Below are positions 1 to 10,057 of a stretch of DNA of 64,000 nucleotides, piece by piece; within the stretch, counting starts at the first letter, position 1, and each line of letters starts with the position of its first letter. A model generated the notes under the pieces. That model had not been told where the DNA came from. It saw nothing but the letters and a program-made list of their open reading frames with translations, and ran no database searches. The DNA comes from DAITBA01 sp036824005. GTDB lineage: Bacteria > Pseudomonadota > Gammaproteobacteria > Burkholderiales > Rhodocyclaceae. Position numbers and translations under genes: made by a program. The stretch is from contig DAITBA010000016.1 of NCBI GenBank assembly GCA_036824005.1, positions 57,614-121,613 of the forward strand, read 5' to 3'.

Positions 1-811
1 GCGCCGCGAGGCGTTCGGCGATCGACGTGCCGGCAAGTCCAGCGCCGATGACGATGGCTTGGCGCGTTGCGTCGCCGTGCGCGTGCGCATCCGCGCTCGC
101 AGGCACGTCGGCGCGCAACCGGCCGCTGAGCATTTCGCGCTTCTGGCCGAAGCCCGGCCACTTCTGTGTCAGAAAACCCGCCGCAGCCAGGCCCTCGCGC
201 ACTGGCGCAGCGACGCTCCAGGTCGCGCAGGTCGCGCCCGCGGCGGCGAGCCGGCGCACCTGGCCGAGCAGCGGCGCCGACCACATCTCGGGATTGACCG
301 CCGGCGCGAAGCCGTCGAGGTAGAAGGCATCGGCGCGTGCTGACAGTTGCCGCAGCATGTCGAGGGCATCGCCGAAAAGCAGGGTCAGCGTGACGCGGCC
401 GGCATCGAAATGCAGACGATGAAAGCCCGGCAGGAGAGGCGGCCAGGCGGCGACGAGTTGCCGCGCCAGCGGCTGCAGTTCGGGCCAGCGCTCGCAGGCG
501 CGTGCCAGATCGTCGGCAACGAACGGGTGCTTTTCAGCCGAAACGAAGTGCAGGCAGCGCGGTCGATGCGCGTCCGCGCGCCACGCCGCCCAGGTGACGA
601 GAAAATTCAGCCCGAGGCCGAACCCGGTTTCGACGATGACGAAGCGATCGCGTCCGTGCCAGCGGACCGGCAGGTCGTTGCCGCCAAGGAAGACGTGCCG
701 CGACTGGCCGGGGCCGCCGTCGGCGGAATGATAGACATCGTTGAACGTCTCCGACCAGGGCGTGCCGTCGATGGTGAGGGCGAGACGGGCGGGAGTCAGC
801 GGAACAAACAT
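1..811 (-). CDS. mnmC: MnmC, bifunctional tRNA mnm5s2U34 biosynthesis enzyme (N-terminal part, cut by window edge)
   Basis: Reading leftwards from an ATG at 811, the protein opens with MFVPLTPARLALTIDGTPWS and a YHSADGG segment typical of the MnmC methyltransferase domain. An SAM-binding stretch FVIVETGFGLGLNFL and the DGFAPAVNPEMW motif follow. A linker then leads into an FAD-binding Rossmann motif AIVIGAGLAGTSIAERLA that runs off the window. MnmC finishes the 5-methylaminomethyl modification of wobble uridine in tRNA: the C-terminal oxidoreductase removes carboxymethyl and the N-terminal domain methylates. About 270 residues are visible. A repeat element separates it from lysS on the same strand. 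Confidence 0.93.
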   Translation of the reverse strand, partial: MFVPLTPARLALTIDGTPWSETFNDVYHSADGGPGQSRHVFLGGNDLPVRWHGRDRFVIVETGFGLGLNFLVTWAAWRADAHRPRCLHFVSAEKHPFVADDLARACERWPELQPLARQLVAAWPPLLPGFHRLHFDAGRVTLTLLFGDALDMLRQLSARADAFYLDGFAPAVNPEMWSAPLLGQVRRLAAAGATCATWSVAAPVREGLAAAGFLTQKWPGFGQKREMLSGRLRADVPASADAHAHGDATRQAIVIGAGLAGTSIAERLAA

Positions 812-816
812 TTTTT

Positions 817-880
817 ACCACCAAGCGCACCAAGGACACCAAGTTGAGTCGTGGGGTTCCCTGGTGTCCTGTGTGGTGAT
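817..880. repeat. Short inverted-arm intergenic repeat, copy A
   Basis: Left arm ACCACCAAGCGCACCAAGG (continuing to 843) and right arm 858-880 are imperfect inverse complements, both built from ACCAAGGACACC-type units. It fills the gap between lysS and mnmC. Two longer relatives occur at 44821-44953 and 56872-57006. It could fold as a hairpin in the transcript. Function unknown. Confidence 0.6.
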
Positions 881-883
881 GAC

Positions 884-2392
<1,509 letters not shown>

Positions 2393-2478
2393 GATGATTG
2401 GATGGCTCGGTGGCAACCGCCCCGGACGATTCGTGAAGTCCGCAATTCTACTTCAGCGGCGCGCGCCGCGGCGGCTGG

Positions 2479-3414
2479 TCAGCGCACGCCGGTGACCCAG
2501 GCCTGGGCGAGCAGGCAGGAGGCGACGCGCGCCTGCTCGGAGTCGGAGCGCGAGGTGAGGATCACAGGCACCTTGGCGCCGAGCACGATGCCGCCGGTGC
2601 GCGCTCCGCCCATGTGCTCCATGTTCTTGGCCAGCACGTTGCCGACCTCGTAGTTGGGTACGACCAGGATGTCGGCGTCGCCGGCCACCGGCGAGTCGAT
2701 GCCCTTGATCCTGGCGGCTTCCTGCGACAGCGCGTTGTCCAGCGCCAGCGGCCCGTCGAGGATGCCGCCGCGGATCTGCTTGCGGTCGGCCATCTTGCAC
2801 AGCGCGGCGGCGTGGATGGTGCTCTCGATGTTCTCTTCCACCGTCTCGACGGCGGCGAGAAGCGCCACCTTCGGCATGGTGATGCCGAGCTGCTGCGCCA
2901 GGTCGATGGCGTTCTGGACGATATCGCGTTTCTCCACCAGCGTCGGCGCGATGTTTAGCGCCGCATCCGTGACCAGCAGCGGCTTGTGATAGTTCGCCTG
3001 GTCGATGACGAACACATGGCTCATGCGCCGCGCCGTGCGCAGTCCCGCCTCGCGCGCGACGATGGCGCGCATCAGGTCGTTGGTGTGCAGGCTGCCCTTC
3101 ATCAGCGCCTTGACTTCGCCCTGGCCGGCGAGCCGGGCCGCCGTTTCCGCCGCGTCGACGTCGAGTTCCACGTCCAGTATGTCGATGTCCTCGATGTCCA
3201 GCCCGCAGCTCGCCGCCATTTCCGAGATCCGGTCCTCGGGCCCGACCAGTACCGGACGGATATGGCCGCGGTGGGCGGCGAGCACCGCCCCGCGCAGGCT
3301 GACCGGATCGCAGGGGAAAACTACGGCGACGGCCAGAGGCTTGTAGCCGGCGAAGTGGTGCGCCAGCTTGACGTCGAAGGAGTCGCGGGGATGGAAGTGG
3401 TCGGTCGGGTGCAT
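2479..3414 (-). CDS. Phosphate acetyl/butyryltransferase family protein
   Basis: A 311-residue cytoplasmic protein of the phosphotransacetylase family, which moves acyl groups between CoA and phosphate. Family segments include VALLAAVETVEENIESTIHA, the GGILDGPLALDNA motif, and a C-terminal DILVVPNYEVGNVLAKNMEH followed by GGIVLGAKVPVILTSRSD. The size and the IVVPNxExGN pattern fit Ptb or the phosphotransacetylase half of hydratase/Pta fusions better than the long E. coli Pta. Substrate (acetyl or butyryl) is undetermined. It lies between prfB and lysS on the same strand; no acetate kinase gene is adjacent. Confidence 0.85.
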   Translation of the reverse strand: MHPTDHFHPRDSFDVKLAHHFAGYKPLAVAVVFPCDPVSLRGAVLAAHRGHIRPVLVGPEDRISEMAASCGLDIEDIDILDVELDVDAAETAARLAGQGEVKALMKGSLHTNDLMRAIVAREAGLRTARRMSHVFVIDQANYHKPLLVTDAALNIAPTLVEKRDIVQNAIDLAQQLGITMPKVALLAAVETVEENIESTIHAAALCKMADRKQIRGGILDGPLALDNALSQEAARIKGIDSPVAGDADILVVPNYEVGNVLAKNMEHMGGARTGGIVLGAKVPVILTSRSDSEQARVASCLLAQAWVTGVR

Positions 3415-3562
3415 GATAGGTCGGCAAATACGCGCCGGAACGCGGGGTGCTGCAGCGCAGTATTATAGGTGCTTCCGGCGAGGTGTGGGTCACGTTTGAC
3501 CCATGCTAGCCGCTTGAGCAGAGTGGTAAGGCGCGGAAAAGAGAGGTATTTTGCGCGCATCT

Positions 3563-3585
3563 CCTGCCGGCGAAGCGCCGGCAGG
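3563..3585. other. Perfect 10-bp hairpin (CCTGCCGGCG / CGCCGGCAGG)
   Basis: Between prfB and the phosphotransacetylase-like gene is a perfect 10-bp inverted repeat with a 3-base loop. Neither strand has a T-run after it, so it is not a classical intrinsic terminator. It may be a REP-like element or an mRNA-stabilising or attenuating hairpin between the two co-directional genes. Confidence 0.5.
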
Positions 3586-3689
3586 ATGATCTGGCAGTGC
3601 AGCAAATCAGGTGCTTGTCATGGCGAAGTGCGGGAGTTCGGTCCAGCGCGGCCGAGCGTCCGAACGCCGGTGGGCCGGCGACGTCCGCT

Positions 3690-4794
3690 TTACACTCCCT
3701 GCTTCAAACTCGCCTCGATGAACTGATCCAGATCGCCGTCCAGCACCGCTTGGGTGTTGCCGACCTCGACGTTGGTGCGCAAATCCTTGATGCGCGACTG
3801 GTCGAGCACGTAGGAGCGGATCTGGTGGCCCCAGCCGATGTCGGTCTTGGACTCCTCCAGCTTCTGCTGCTCGGCCTGGCGCTTGCGCAGCTCCGCCTCG
3901 TACAGCCGCGACTTGAGCATCGCCCAGGCCTCGGCCCGATTGCGGTGTTGCGAGCGGTCGTTCTGGCATTGCACGACGATGCCGGTGGGGATGTGGGTCA
4001 GGCGCACCGCCGAGTCGGTCTTGTTGATGTGCTGGCCGCCGGCGCCGCTGGCGCGATAGGTGTCGGTGCGCACGTCGGCCGGATTGATCTCCACTTCGAT
4101 CGACTCGTCCACCTCGGGATAGACGAAGACGCTGGCGAAGCTGGTGTGGCGCCGGGCGTTGGAATCGAAGGGCGACTTGCGCACCAGGCGGTGGATGCCG
4201 GTCTCGGTGCGCAGATAGCCGTAGGCATATTCACCGCTTATCTTGAGGGTCGCGGTCTTGATGCCGGCCACTTCGCCCTCGGACTCTTCCAGCACCTCGG
4301 GCTTGAAGCCGCGCCGCTCGCAGTAGCGCAGATACATGCGCTCGAGCATCGACGCCCAGTCCTGGGCCTCGGTGCCGCCGGCGCCGGCCTGGATGTCGAT
4401 GAAGCAGTTGTTCGGATCGGCGGGGTTGGAGAACATGCGCCGGAACTCCAGATCGGCGATCCGGGCGGCGAGGCCGCTCACGTCCGGCTCGATGCTCGAG
4501 ACGGTGGCATCGTCCTCTTCGGCGCGAGCGAGCTCGAACAACTCGGCGGTATCGCGCAGGTTCTGGTCCAGCTCGCGCAGGGTGAGGACCACGGTTTCCA
4601 GGGCCTTTTTCTCCTTGCCTAGCTCCTGCGCCCGGGCGGCGTCATTCCACACGCCGGGATCCTCCAGCGCTTTGCTTACATCGGCAAGCTTCGACTGCTT
4701 GGCGTCGAAGTCAAAGATACCTCCGCAGCTCGACCGCCCTCGTCTGCAGGTCGGCGAGGTGGTTGGCGATGGCGTTGAGGCGTTCTGCTTCCAT
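3690..4794 (-). CDS. prfB: Peptide chain release factor 2, made by programmed +1 frameshift
   Basis: RF2 recognises UAA and UGA stop codons. The ATG at 4794 opens 27 codons (MEAERLNAIANHLADLQTRA, then VELRRYL) ending at an in-frame TGA at 4713-4711. Shifting +1 at CTT-TGA-C continues as DFDAKQSKLADVSKAL through the full RF2 body. The body carries the GGQ catalytic motif (SGAGGQHINKTDSAVR), with RF2-type anticodon-mimic and C-terminal regions. Total length matches RF2, about 365 residues. The body reads as an uninterrupted frame far upstream, but that extension overlaps the PilZ gene and is a shadow. recJ, the usual upstream neighbour, is about 47 kb away. Confidence 0.96.
4710..4725 (-). promoter_or_regulatory. 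RF2 autoregulatory +1 frameshift site
   Basis: The minus-strand sequence reads GGAGGTATCTTTGAC. An internal Shine-Dalgarno-like GGAGG sits just before the slippery CTT codon, followed by TGA and C. This is the established RF2 feedback element: low RF2 makes the ribosome pause at UGA and slip +1, producing RF2. Confidence 0.95.
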
Positions 4795-4969
4795 GATGGG
4801 TCCGCAAAAAGCTGAATTATACAGGGCGGGCGTGGTCTGCCGCAGGCTGTGGAGCGTGTCGAGCAACTGGGGGAGAGGGGGTAGCGCGAGCGGCAGTCGC
4901 CGCCGATTTTGCCGCCGCAGCGGGTCGGACGAGCGCCCGCGGGTCGGGCGCGTGTGCGCCGTCCGGATG

Positions 4970-5899
4970 CTAATGCCGTGGCGTCGAAGATCCCGGTCCG
5001 CGCCGGTTGAGCAGACAGGTCTTGATTTCGAGGACGTCCATCGTCCCGATGGGCACGAACTCGCCGTCCTTGTAGATCTGGCGCAGGTTCAGCACGCAAG
5101 AATCCGCCCCGGCGCGAAAGACCAGCCCGCGGATGCGATATGCATGATCGCCGTCGCCGAAGTCGAGCGTCACGGTAACTTTGTCGTTCGCCTTCATGGC
5201 CGGCAGGGCGGATTCGGCGGAGCGCGCCTTCAGGCGCAGCGAGACATCGGAGAAGTCTGCAAGCACGCAGGCGACGGGAGGCTGACCTTCCTTCAGGTAG
5301 AGATTCGCCGGCATATCGCTGGGCAGGCGCGCCTTTTGCCGCTGGTCGGTGATGCACAGGGTGGCGAAGTCGGGCCGCAGCAGGATCATCTGGTTGTCGA
5401 GGTAGGGCCCGTCCTTGAGCTTGATGCGCCGGTCCACCTGGGTCTCCAGGTTGGGGACGCCTCGCTGGCAGGCGGGGCCCATCAGGGTGATGGTGTTGCC
5501 GCGGACGAACTGACCGTTACGACCGAGACTCGCCCGGCGCACGATGTCGAGCGAGCGTTCCATCTCCGTCGTGTCCGGCACCATCAGTTGCAGGTCCTTC
5601 ACCTGCTCCGCGGCGAGCGCGCGTTTCCGCTCGCCCAGTGCAAACGAGGTCGGCAGACCTTCGGCATCGTGGTGAATCGCGTCGCGGGCGTAGATCAGGT
5701 GGCCATTTACCTGATAGGCGATGATGATGGTGTGAAAGACGATGTCGCGCTGGAATTCAGGGTAGTAGCGAACCTTGCGGCCGATGGCGAAATGCTCCGT
5801 GAGCATCGTCAGGGTCTCACGGTCCAGGCCCGCGTCGGACTTCGCGTCCGCGGTCTCTTCGTCCGCGTCTACAAGATTGTTCCACAACCGCTTGAGCAT
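4970..5899 (-). CDS. PilZ-domain-like protein (flagellar brake / c-di-GMP effector type)
   Basis: A 309-residue soluble protein with no signal peptide. The ATG at 5899 is preceded by a strong GGAGGCAGGG ribosome site, so I prefer it over the TTG at 5911. The N-terminal half resembles YcgR-like domains (GRKVRYYPEFQRDIVFHT..VNGHLIYARD). The C-terminal half holds a PilZ-like core with ADFSDVSLRLKA in place of the canonical DxSxxG signature and a beta-rich tail (RIRGLVFRAGADSCVLNLRQ). Gly of DxSxxG is replaced by Leu, so c-di-GMP binding is uncertain. It may act in motility or surface regulation; no flagellar genes are near. Confidence 0.6.
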   Translation of the reverse strand: MLKRLWNNLVDADEETADAKSDAGLDRETLTMLTEHFAIGRKVRYYPEFQRDIVFHTIIIAYQVNGHLIYARDAIHHDAEGLPTSFALGERKRALAAEQVKDLQLMVPDTTEMERSLDIVRRASLGRNGQFVRGNTITLMGPACQRGVPNLETQVDRRIKLKDGPYLDNQMILLRPDFATLCITDQRQKARLPSDMPANLYLKEGQPPVACVLADFSDVSLRLKARSAESALPAMKANDKVTVTLDFGDGDHAYRIRGLVFRAGADSCVLNLRQIYKDGEFVPIGTMDVLEIKTCLLNRRGPGSSTPRH

Positions 5900-6107
5900 C
5901 CCTGCCTCCAACCTGGCGGGGCCCCTTCGGGTGTCCCCTGACGCTTGGTTAACGGCAGGGCCGCGATCACCTGAAGGCGTGGCAGGTAGCGACGCCGCCG
6001 AGACGATGGCTGCCGATTTCGGCCGGACCGGGATGCCGGCCGCACGGCGGGGCCGGGTACCGGCTCAACGCCCGGGCGCGCTGCCCCAGCCCTTGCGCCC
6101 GCGGCGC

Positions 6108-6524
6108 TCAGTCGTCGCGGCCGCGTCCCCGTCCGTGTCCGCGCCCACGACCTCGGCCGCGATCCTCGTCAGCGCCCCGGCCGTGCCGACGCTGGTGTTC
6201 GACGACATAGACCTCGTTGTACCAGCGGTCTTCGACGAAGAACACCGGCCGGGCGCAGGCCTGGTAGCGATGGCAATGCTTGTCCCATTTCTTTTCGTGT
6301 CCCGGCGGCACACGCAGATAAATCGGCTGGTCATAGACCACGCCCGGCCGTCCCCGGTGCATCACGACCGGTTGCTCGTAGATAACCCGCGGCCGCGGGA
6401 AGTTGCCGATATCGATGCGACCATAAAAGCCAGGCTCGCCGACGCTGACCGACACGCCGACATCGGCGGCAAGTGCCTGAAATGCCGGGCCGGCAAGCAT
6501 TGCCGCCAGCAGTAGATGTTTCAT
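6108..6524 (-). CDS. Small exported protein with VYxQP motifs and Arg/Gly-rich tail
   Basis: I recognise no characterised function. The 138-residue product has a clear signal peptide (MKHLLLAAMLAGPAFQALA) after a strong GGGGAGGA ribosome site. Two related segments follow, VIYEQPVVMHRGRPG and VVYDQPIYLRVPPGHEKKW, then HCHRYQACARPVFFVEDRWY. The last 25 residues are Arg/Gly/Asp/His-rich, with GRGRGRGHGRGRGRDD at the end. Similar small periplasmic proteins with YxQP repeats are frequent in betaproteobacteria. The His/Arg-rich tail could bind metal, polyanion or polyphosphate, which is only inference. It is monocistronic, divergent from the solute-binding protein gene across about 220 bp. Confidence 0.8.
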   Translation of the reverse strand: MKHLLLAAMLAGPAFQALAADVGVSVSVGEPGFYGRIDIGNFPRPRVIYEQPVVMHRGRPGVVYDQPIYLRVPPGHEKKWDKHCHRYQACARPVFFVEDRWYNEVYVVEHQRRHGRGADEDRGRGRGRGHGRGRGRDD

Positions 6525-6746
6525 TGAAATTGTCCTCCCCTCGTCCTACCGACGCAAATCCGCGTCCGCCATGAAGGCAATGGTACCCCAGCCGCCGGCG
6601 GTCGGCGCGGGTCGCCGACCGCGGGTCCGCGCAGGTGCCCTAAAGCAGTATGGATCCCAGCCCGATACTGAATAATGTCGGCCGAGGCGGCGCGCGTGTC
6701 TGGAAGCTCCGTCCCGGGGCCTTACTAATCGAACGGTGGAACGAAG

Positions 6747-7880
6747 ATGAAGCGCGTTGAAAACATCTTGCTGGGATTGTGGGTGATTTCGTCTGTGGCG
6801 CTGGCGGCGCCCGAACCGGGCGTCAGCGACAGGTCGATAGTCGTTGGGCAGAGCATCGCTCTGGAGCAGGGCGCCAACGCCTATGGCGCGGCCGCCGCGC
6901 GCGGCGCCAGACTTTACCTCGACAAGGTCAACGCCGAGGGCGGCATCCACGGGCGCAAGATCGTCCTGAAGGTTCTCGATGACGAGAACAAGGCCGCCAC
7001 CGCCGCGGCCAACGCGCGGCAACTGGTCAAGGATGGTGCTTTCATCCTTTTCGGCTCCGTCGAGGGCGGTCCCTCCACCGCGGTGGCCGAAGTGGCCAAC
7101 GAGTTCAAGGTTCCGTTCTTCGGGCCCATGGCCGGCTCCCCGACGCTGCGCCGGCCGCACCAGCCCTATGTGTTTCCCGTCCGGGCCGAACATCGCGATG
7201 AATTTCGCGCGCTCATGAACTGGGGCAAGACCATCGGTATGACCACGGTGGGCATGCTGCGCGCCGACACCGGCGTCGGGAAAATCCATCTCGAAAACGT
7301 GCGCCTGATTGCCGCGGAACTGGGCATGAAAGTGGTGGCCGATCTGCCCTTTAAAGGCGATGTAGGCGACGCCGAGCTCGACGCGATGGTCAAGGCCATT
7401 GCCGAGGCAAAGCCGGATATGGTGTTCAATCACGGCTCCAGCGGCATTTATCAGCGGCTCGTCGCGAAGGCACGGGCGGCAGGTCTTGCCACCGTTTTCA
7501 TGGGAGTCAATTCCGGCTCCACGCAGATGGCGGAAAAGCTCGGGCCGGTAGCCCACGGCATGGTGTTCGCCCAGGTCGTGCCCAATCCGCGCGACCGCAA
7601 GTACACGATCAGCCGGGAGTTTCAGGATGCGGCGCGCAAAGCCAACTCGACGGGCGACTTCAGCTACGGCGAACTGGAAGGCTATCTCACCGCCAAGGCG
7701 CTGGTGATGGCGCTGCGCGCCACCGGGCCGCGGCTGACGCGCGAGAGCTTCCTGCAGACGCTGGAATCATCGAGCTTCGATCTCGGCGGGCTCAGCGTGC
7801 GCTGGGCCTCCGGCGACCACGAGGGCTCGCGCTACGTGGACCTTTCCATCGTCGGCAGGAGCGGCCGGTTCGTCGATTAG
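6747..7880 (+). CDS. ABC transporter substrate-binding protein, branched-chain amino acid type (Peripla_BP_6)
   Basis: A 377-residue periplasmic protein. A signal peptide (MKRVENILLGLWVISSVALA) is followed by VSDRSIVVGQSIALEQG, YGAAAARGARLYLDKVNAEG and GGIHGRKIVLKVLDDEN, the standard opening of LivJ/UrtA-type receptors. Family members bind amino acids, amides, urea or aromatic acids for import. No permease or ATPase gene lies alongside, so it is an orphan receptor here; the ligand cannot be told from sequence. It could serve a distant transporter or feed a sensory system. Confidence 0.88.
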   Translation: MKRVENILLGLWVISSVALAAPEPGVSDRSIVVGQSIALEQGANAYGAAAARGARLYLDKVNAEGGIHGRKIVLKVLDDENKAATAAANARQLVKDGAFILFGSVEGGPSTAVAEVANEFKVPFFGPMAGSPTLRRPHQPYVFPVRAEHRDEFRALMNWGKTIGMTTVGMLRADTGVGKIHLENVRLIAAELGMKVVADLPFKGDVGDAELDAMVKAIAEAKPDMVFNHGSSGIYQRLVAKARAAGLATVFMGVNSGSTQMAEKLGPVAHGMVFAQVVPNPRDRKYTISREFQDAARKANSTGDFSYGELEGYLTAKALVMALRATGPRLTRESFLQTLESSSFDLGGLSVRWASGDHEGSRYVDLSIVGRSGRFVD

Positions 7881-7919
7881 GCGCCGTCATCCGCGCCTTC
7901 ATTGGTGCGCATGCAAACG

Positions 7920-8762
7920 TCACGGCCCGCGAAGCTGCGCCAACTTTGCCTGTAGTTCCTCGAATGCCTGCCGCGCCGGCCACTTGTCGCGGAATATGCG
8001 GCTGATGGCGGCGGTAATCGCCGTCGGACTCCTGTGCTGGAAGACGTTGCGGCCGACCGAGCAGCCCACCGCGCCCACGTCGCGCGCCTGCTCCATACGG
8101 GCCAGCAGTTCCGCGTCGCTGATCAACGTGCCTCCGGCGAGGACGACCGGCCGCTCGCAGGCGCGAATGATGTCGCCAAAGGATTTCGGGTCCCCGCTCC
8201 AGTTCACCTTGACGATGTCGGCGCCAAGTTCCGCGCATAGCCGGGCGTTGCGCTTGAGATACTCCGCCCCGAACGACTGCCCCATCTGCTCGAGACTCTG
8301 ATAGGCATCCGGGTATTCCGCCTCGGCGATCATCGGCATGCCGTCGCGCGCGCATGCCTCTCCGACCTGCGAGACGTACGTGATGGTCTCCGGCTCGTTG
8401 TCACCGGCGAGCGCCACATACACGACGACGGCATCGGCGCCGATGCGCAGGGCTTCCGCTACCGAGCCGATGGGTGTGACCAGCGCCCCCGACGGGCGGC
8501 CCGCCGCCGAGGCGGTCAGCATCAGCGCCAGCGAGGTATCGCGCTTGAAGTGATGGGCATGCGCCTGGGCCATCCCGCGGCTGAGCATGAGCACGTTCGC
8601 GCCGCCGCCGACGGCCTCCTCGATGCGGCTCGCCGTATCGTACAGGCCATCGAGGAATCTGGGCGAGGTCATGCCGTGGTCGATGGCGACGATCACGCAG
8701 GCGCCGGTTTCGGCCTCGATCAGTCGGCTGAGCCGAATCCGTTTTCCGGTGGTAGCAGACAT
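7920..8762 (-). CDS. Class I (archaeal-type) fructose-bisphosphate aldolase family / DeoC-LacD fold
   Basis: A 280-residue TIM-barrel aldolase. The opening VIVAIDHGMTSPRF matches the substrate-binding Asp-His loop, and DIVKVNWSGDPKSF carries the likely Schiff-base lysine (cf. VKVYYTG in archaeal Fba). VVLAGGTLISDAELL and GCSVGRNVFQH form the phosphate-binding end. The ATG at 8762 follows AGGAGATCC and is preferred over an upstream start. Related enzymes include fructose-1,6-bisphosphate aldolase class IA, LsrF and the aminodideoxyheptulosonate synthase of archaeal aromatic biosynthesis, so the substrate is open. It converges with the solute-binding protein gene. Confidence 0.8.
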   Translation of the reverse strand: MSATTGKRIRLSRLIEAETGACVIVAIDHGMTSPRFLDGLYDTASRIEEAVGGGANVLMLSRGMAQAHAHHFKRDTSLALMLTASAAGRPSGALVTPIGSVAEALRIGADAVVVYVALAGDNEPETITYVSQVGEACARDGMPMIAEAEYPDAYQSLEQMGQSFGAEYLKRNARLCAELGADIVKVNWSGDPKSFGDIIRACERPVVLAGGTLISDAELLARMEQARDVGAVGCSVGRNVFQHRSPTAITAAISRIFRDKWPARQAFEELQAKLAQLRGP

Positions 8763-8885
8763 GGGCGGATCTCCTGCCACTGCGGCGCGCTATGGCGCCC
8801 ACCGGCCAAGTATGCACGATGAGACGGAGGCGCGAATTGACTTTTGTTCGGGAGCGGCGGATCGGCGCGTGGGTTCGGCCACGGC

Positions 8886-9485
8886 CTACTTCGGTTCCTC
8901 GCCGCCACCGGACGTCGACCCCGAGCCGGAAATGGCCTCTCTTGCCTTGTGTGCGGCGTTCTTCGTTGCATCGGCGGCGTCGCTGGCGACCTCCTTCGTG
9001 CCCTCCTTGACGCGCACGGCGGCGCGCTTCACGGCCTGACCGCCTTCGTGCGCCGCGGTCTTGGCATCGTCACCGATCTTCTTCGCCGTCTGCTTCACAC
9101 CCTGGCCGACGCGCTTGGCGCCGCGCTTGACGGCGCGTCCGGTTTCCACGGTCTTCTCCTTCACTTCGTGGCCGAGTTCGACCGCGCCGTCCTTCACCTT
9201 GTGGCCGAGCTCCACCGCGCCTTCTTTCACCTCGTGACCCGCCTCTTTCATCTTGTCCACCGGGCCGGGCGAACCGGATGGCGAGGATTCCTCCGCAAGC
9301 AGGAGTGTCTCCGACCCGAAACGCTCGCCGCGCGATGGCGCCGAGGAAGGCGTATAGGACACTGCTTCGATGCCGGGCGCCAACCGCCCGGGTGCGTCCG
9401 CCATGCTCGGGCCCGCATTGCGTGCCGCGACGCTGCCGATCAAGAAGAACATCAGCATGCCAATGACGATATCAACTCTTCGCAT
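8886..9485 (-). CDS. Exported LEA-like protein of 11-residue repeats
   Basis: A 199-residue protein with an N-terminal hydrophobic segment (IVIGMLMFFLIGSVA, residues 6-20) acting as signal or anchor. Residues 83-181 are nine consecutive 11-residue units, for example GHEVKEGAVEL, GHKVKDGAVEL, GHEVKEKTVET, GRAVKRGAKRV and GQGVKQTAKKI. The Gly-x-x-Val-Lys spacing is that of group 3 LEA/apolipoprotein-like amphipathic helices. The tail is low complexity (SGSGSTSGGGEEPK). Such proteins usually stabilise membranes or proteins under desiccation or osmotic stress; that role here is inference. A good GGGGA ribosome site precedes the ATG at 9485. Confidence 0.8.
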   Translation of the reverse strand: MRRVDIVIGMLMFFLIGSVAARNAGPSMADAPGRLAPGIEAVSYTPSSAPSRGERFGSETLLLAEESSPSGSPGPVDKMKEAGHEVKEGAVELGHKVKDGAVELGHEVKEKTVETGRAVKRGAKRVGQGVKQTAKKIGDDAKTAAHEGGQAVKRAAVRVKEGTKEVASDAADATKNAAHKAREAISGSGSTSGGGEEPK

Positions 9486-9607
9486 AGCATTCCCCTTTCT
9501 CAGGTACTCGCAGCGCGCGCCGTAACGACGCGCAATCGCGCTGCGAAGTATAGCGCGGGTGTGCCGACATCCCTGTCATTGTGGCTTGGCGCGGACACTT
9601 GCGGTCT

Positions 9608-9802
9608 GCTGTAGCCAGCCCTCCGCTGGCTGCGGATCGCAAGCACGAAGACCGTGTCGATCTGGGCAATGTCGCGGTAGAGCGCGACGTAACCCGGGCG
9701 CCGCGCGCGACAATCACCTCGCCGGTGTCGCCTCGCACCGCTGCACGCGCCGTGATCGAGGATCGAGATTCGTTCGGTGATTGGACCGATGCGCGCCGCT
9801 AG
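9608..9802 (-). pseudogene. ParE/RelE-type toxin remnant
   Basis: The minus-strand frame contains ARIGPITERISILDHG and, after a scrambled stretch, GYVALYRDIAQIDTVFVLAI then RSQRRAGYS, the recognisable C-terminal core of ParE/RelE toxins. The expected middle (cf. VRGDTGEVIVARG) is readable only in another frame near 9700-9740, so at least one frameshift separates the halves. No intact start or antitoxin is visible. The rest of 9486-10057 shows no convincing gene. Confidence 0.5.
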
Positions 9803-10057
9803 TCCTCGCCCATGCGGTCGGTGACTGCAGCCAGGACCTTGGCGTCCCCACTCTTTCGGCATGCCGTGTGGCCCGGGCAATGCGTTCCTTCTGCTCCGCC
9901 GGCAGGCGGCTCGCGGTCGTCGTCCTCCTTGCCTTCTGTCCTGGCGTCCGGTGCGCGGGACCTTGCCGCGCGCGGCGGCCCGGCGTCGCTCAGGCCAGTC
10001 GCCGGGGAGCGGTGCTCATCCCACACCGATGCTATATGCATCGGAGGCGCTGCTGCA

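Noticed and set aside
4795..5357. Upstream extension of the prfB body frame to 5357
   Set aside because: The true start is in the other frame at 4794 with the programmed shift; the extension lies inside the PilZ gene.
4763..5941. Plus-strand open frame over the PilZ gene
   Set aside because: Overlaps a gene with a strong ribosome site and family motifs on the other strand; composition is typical of antisense shadows.
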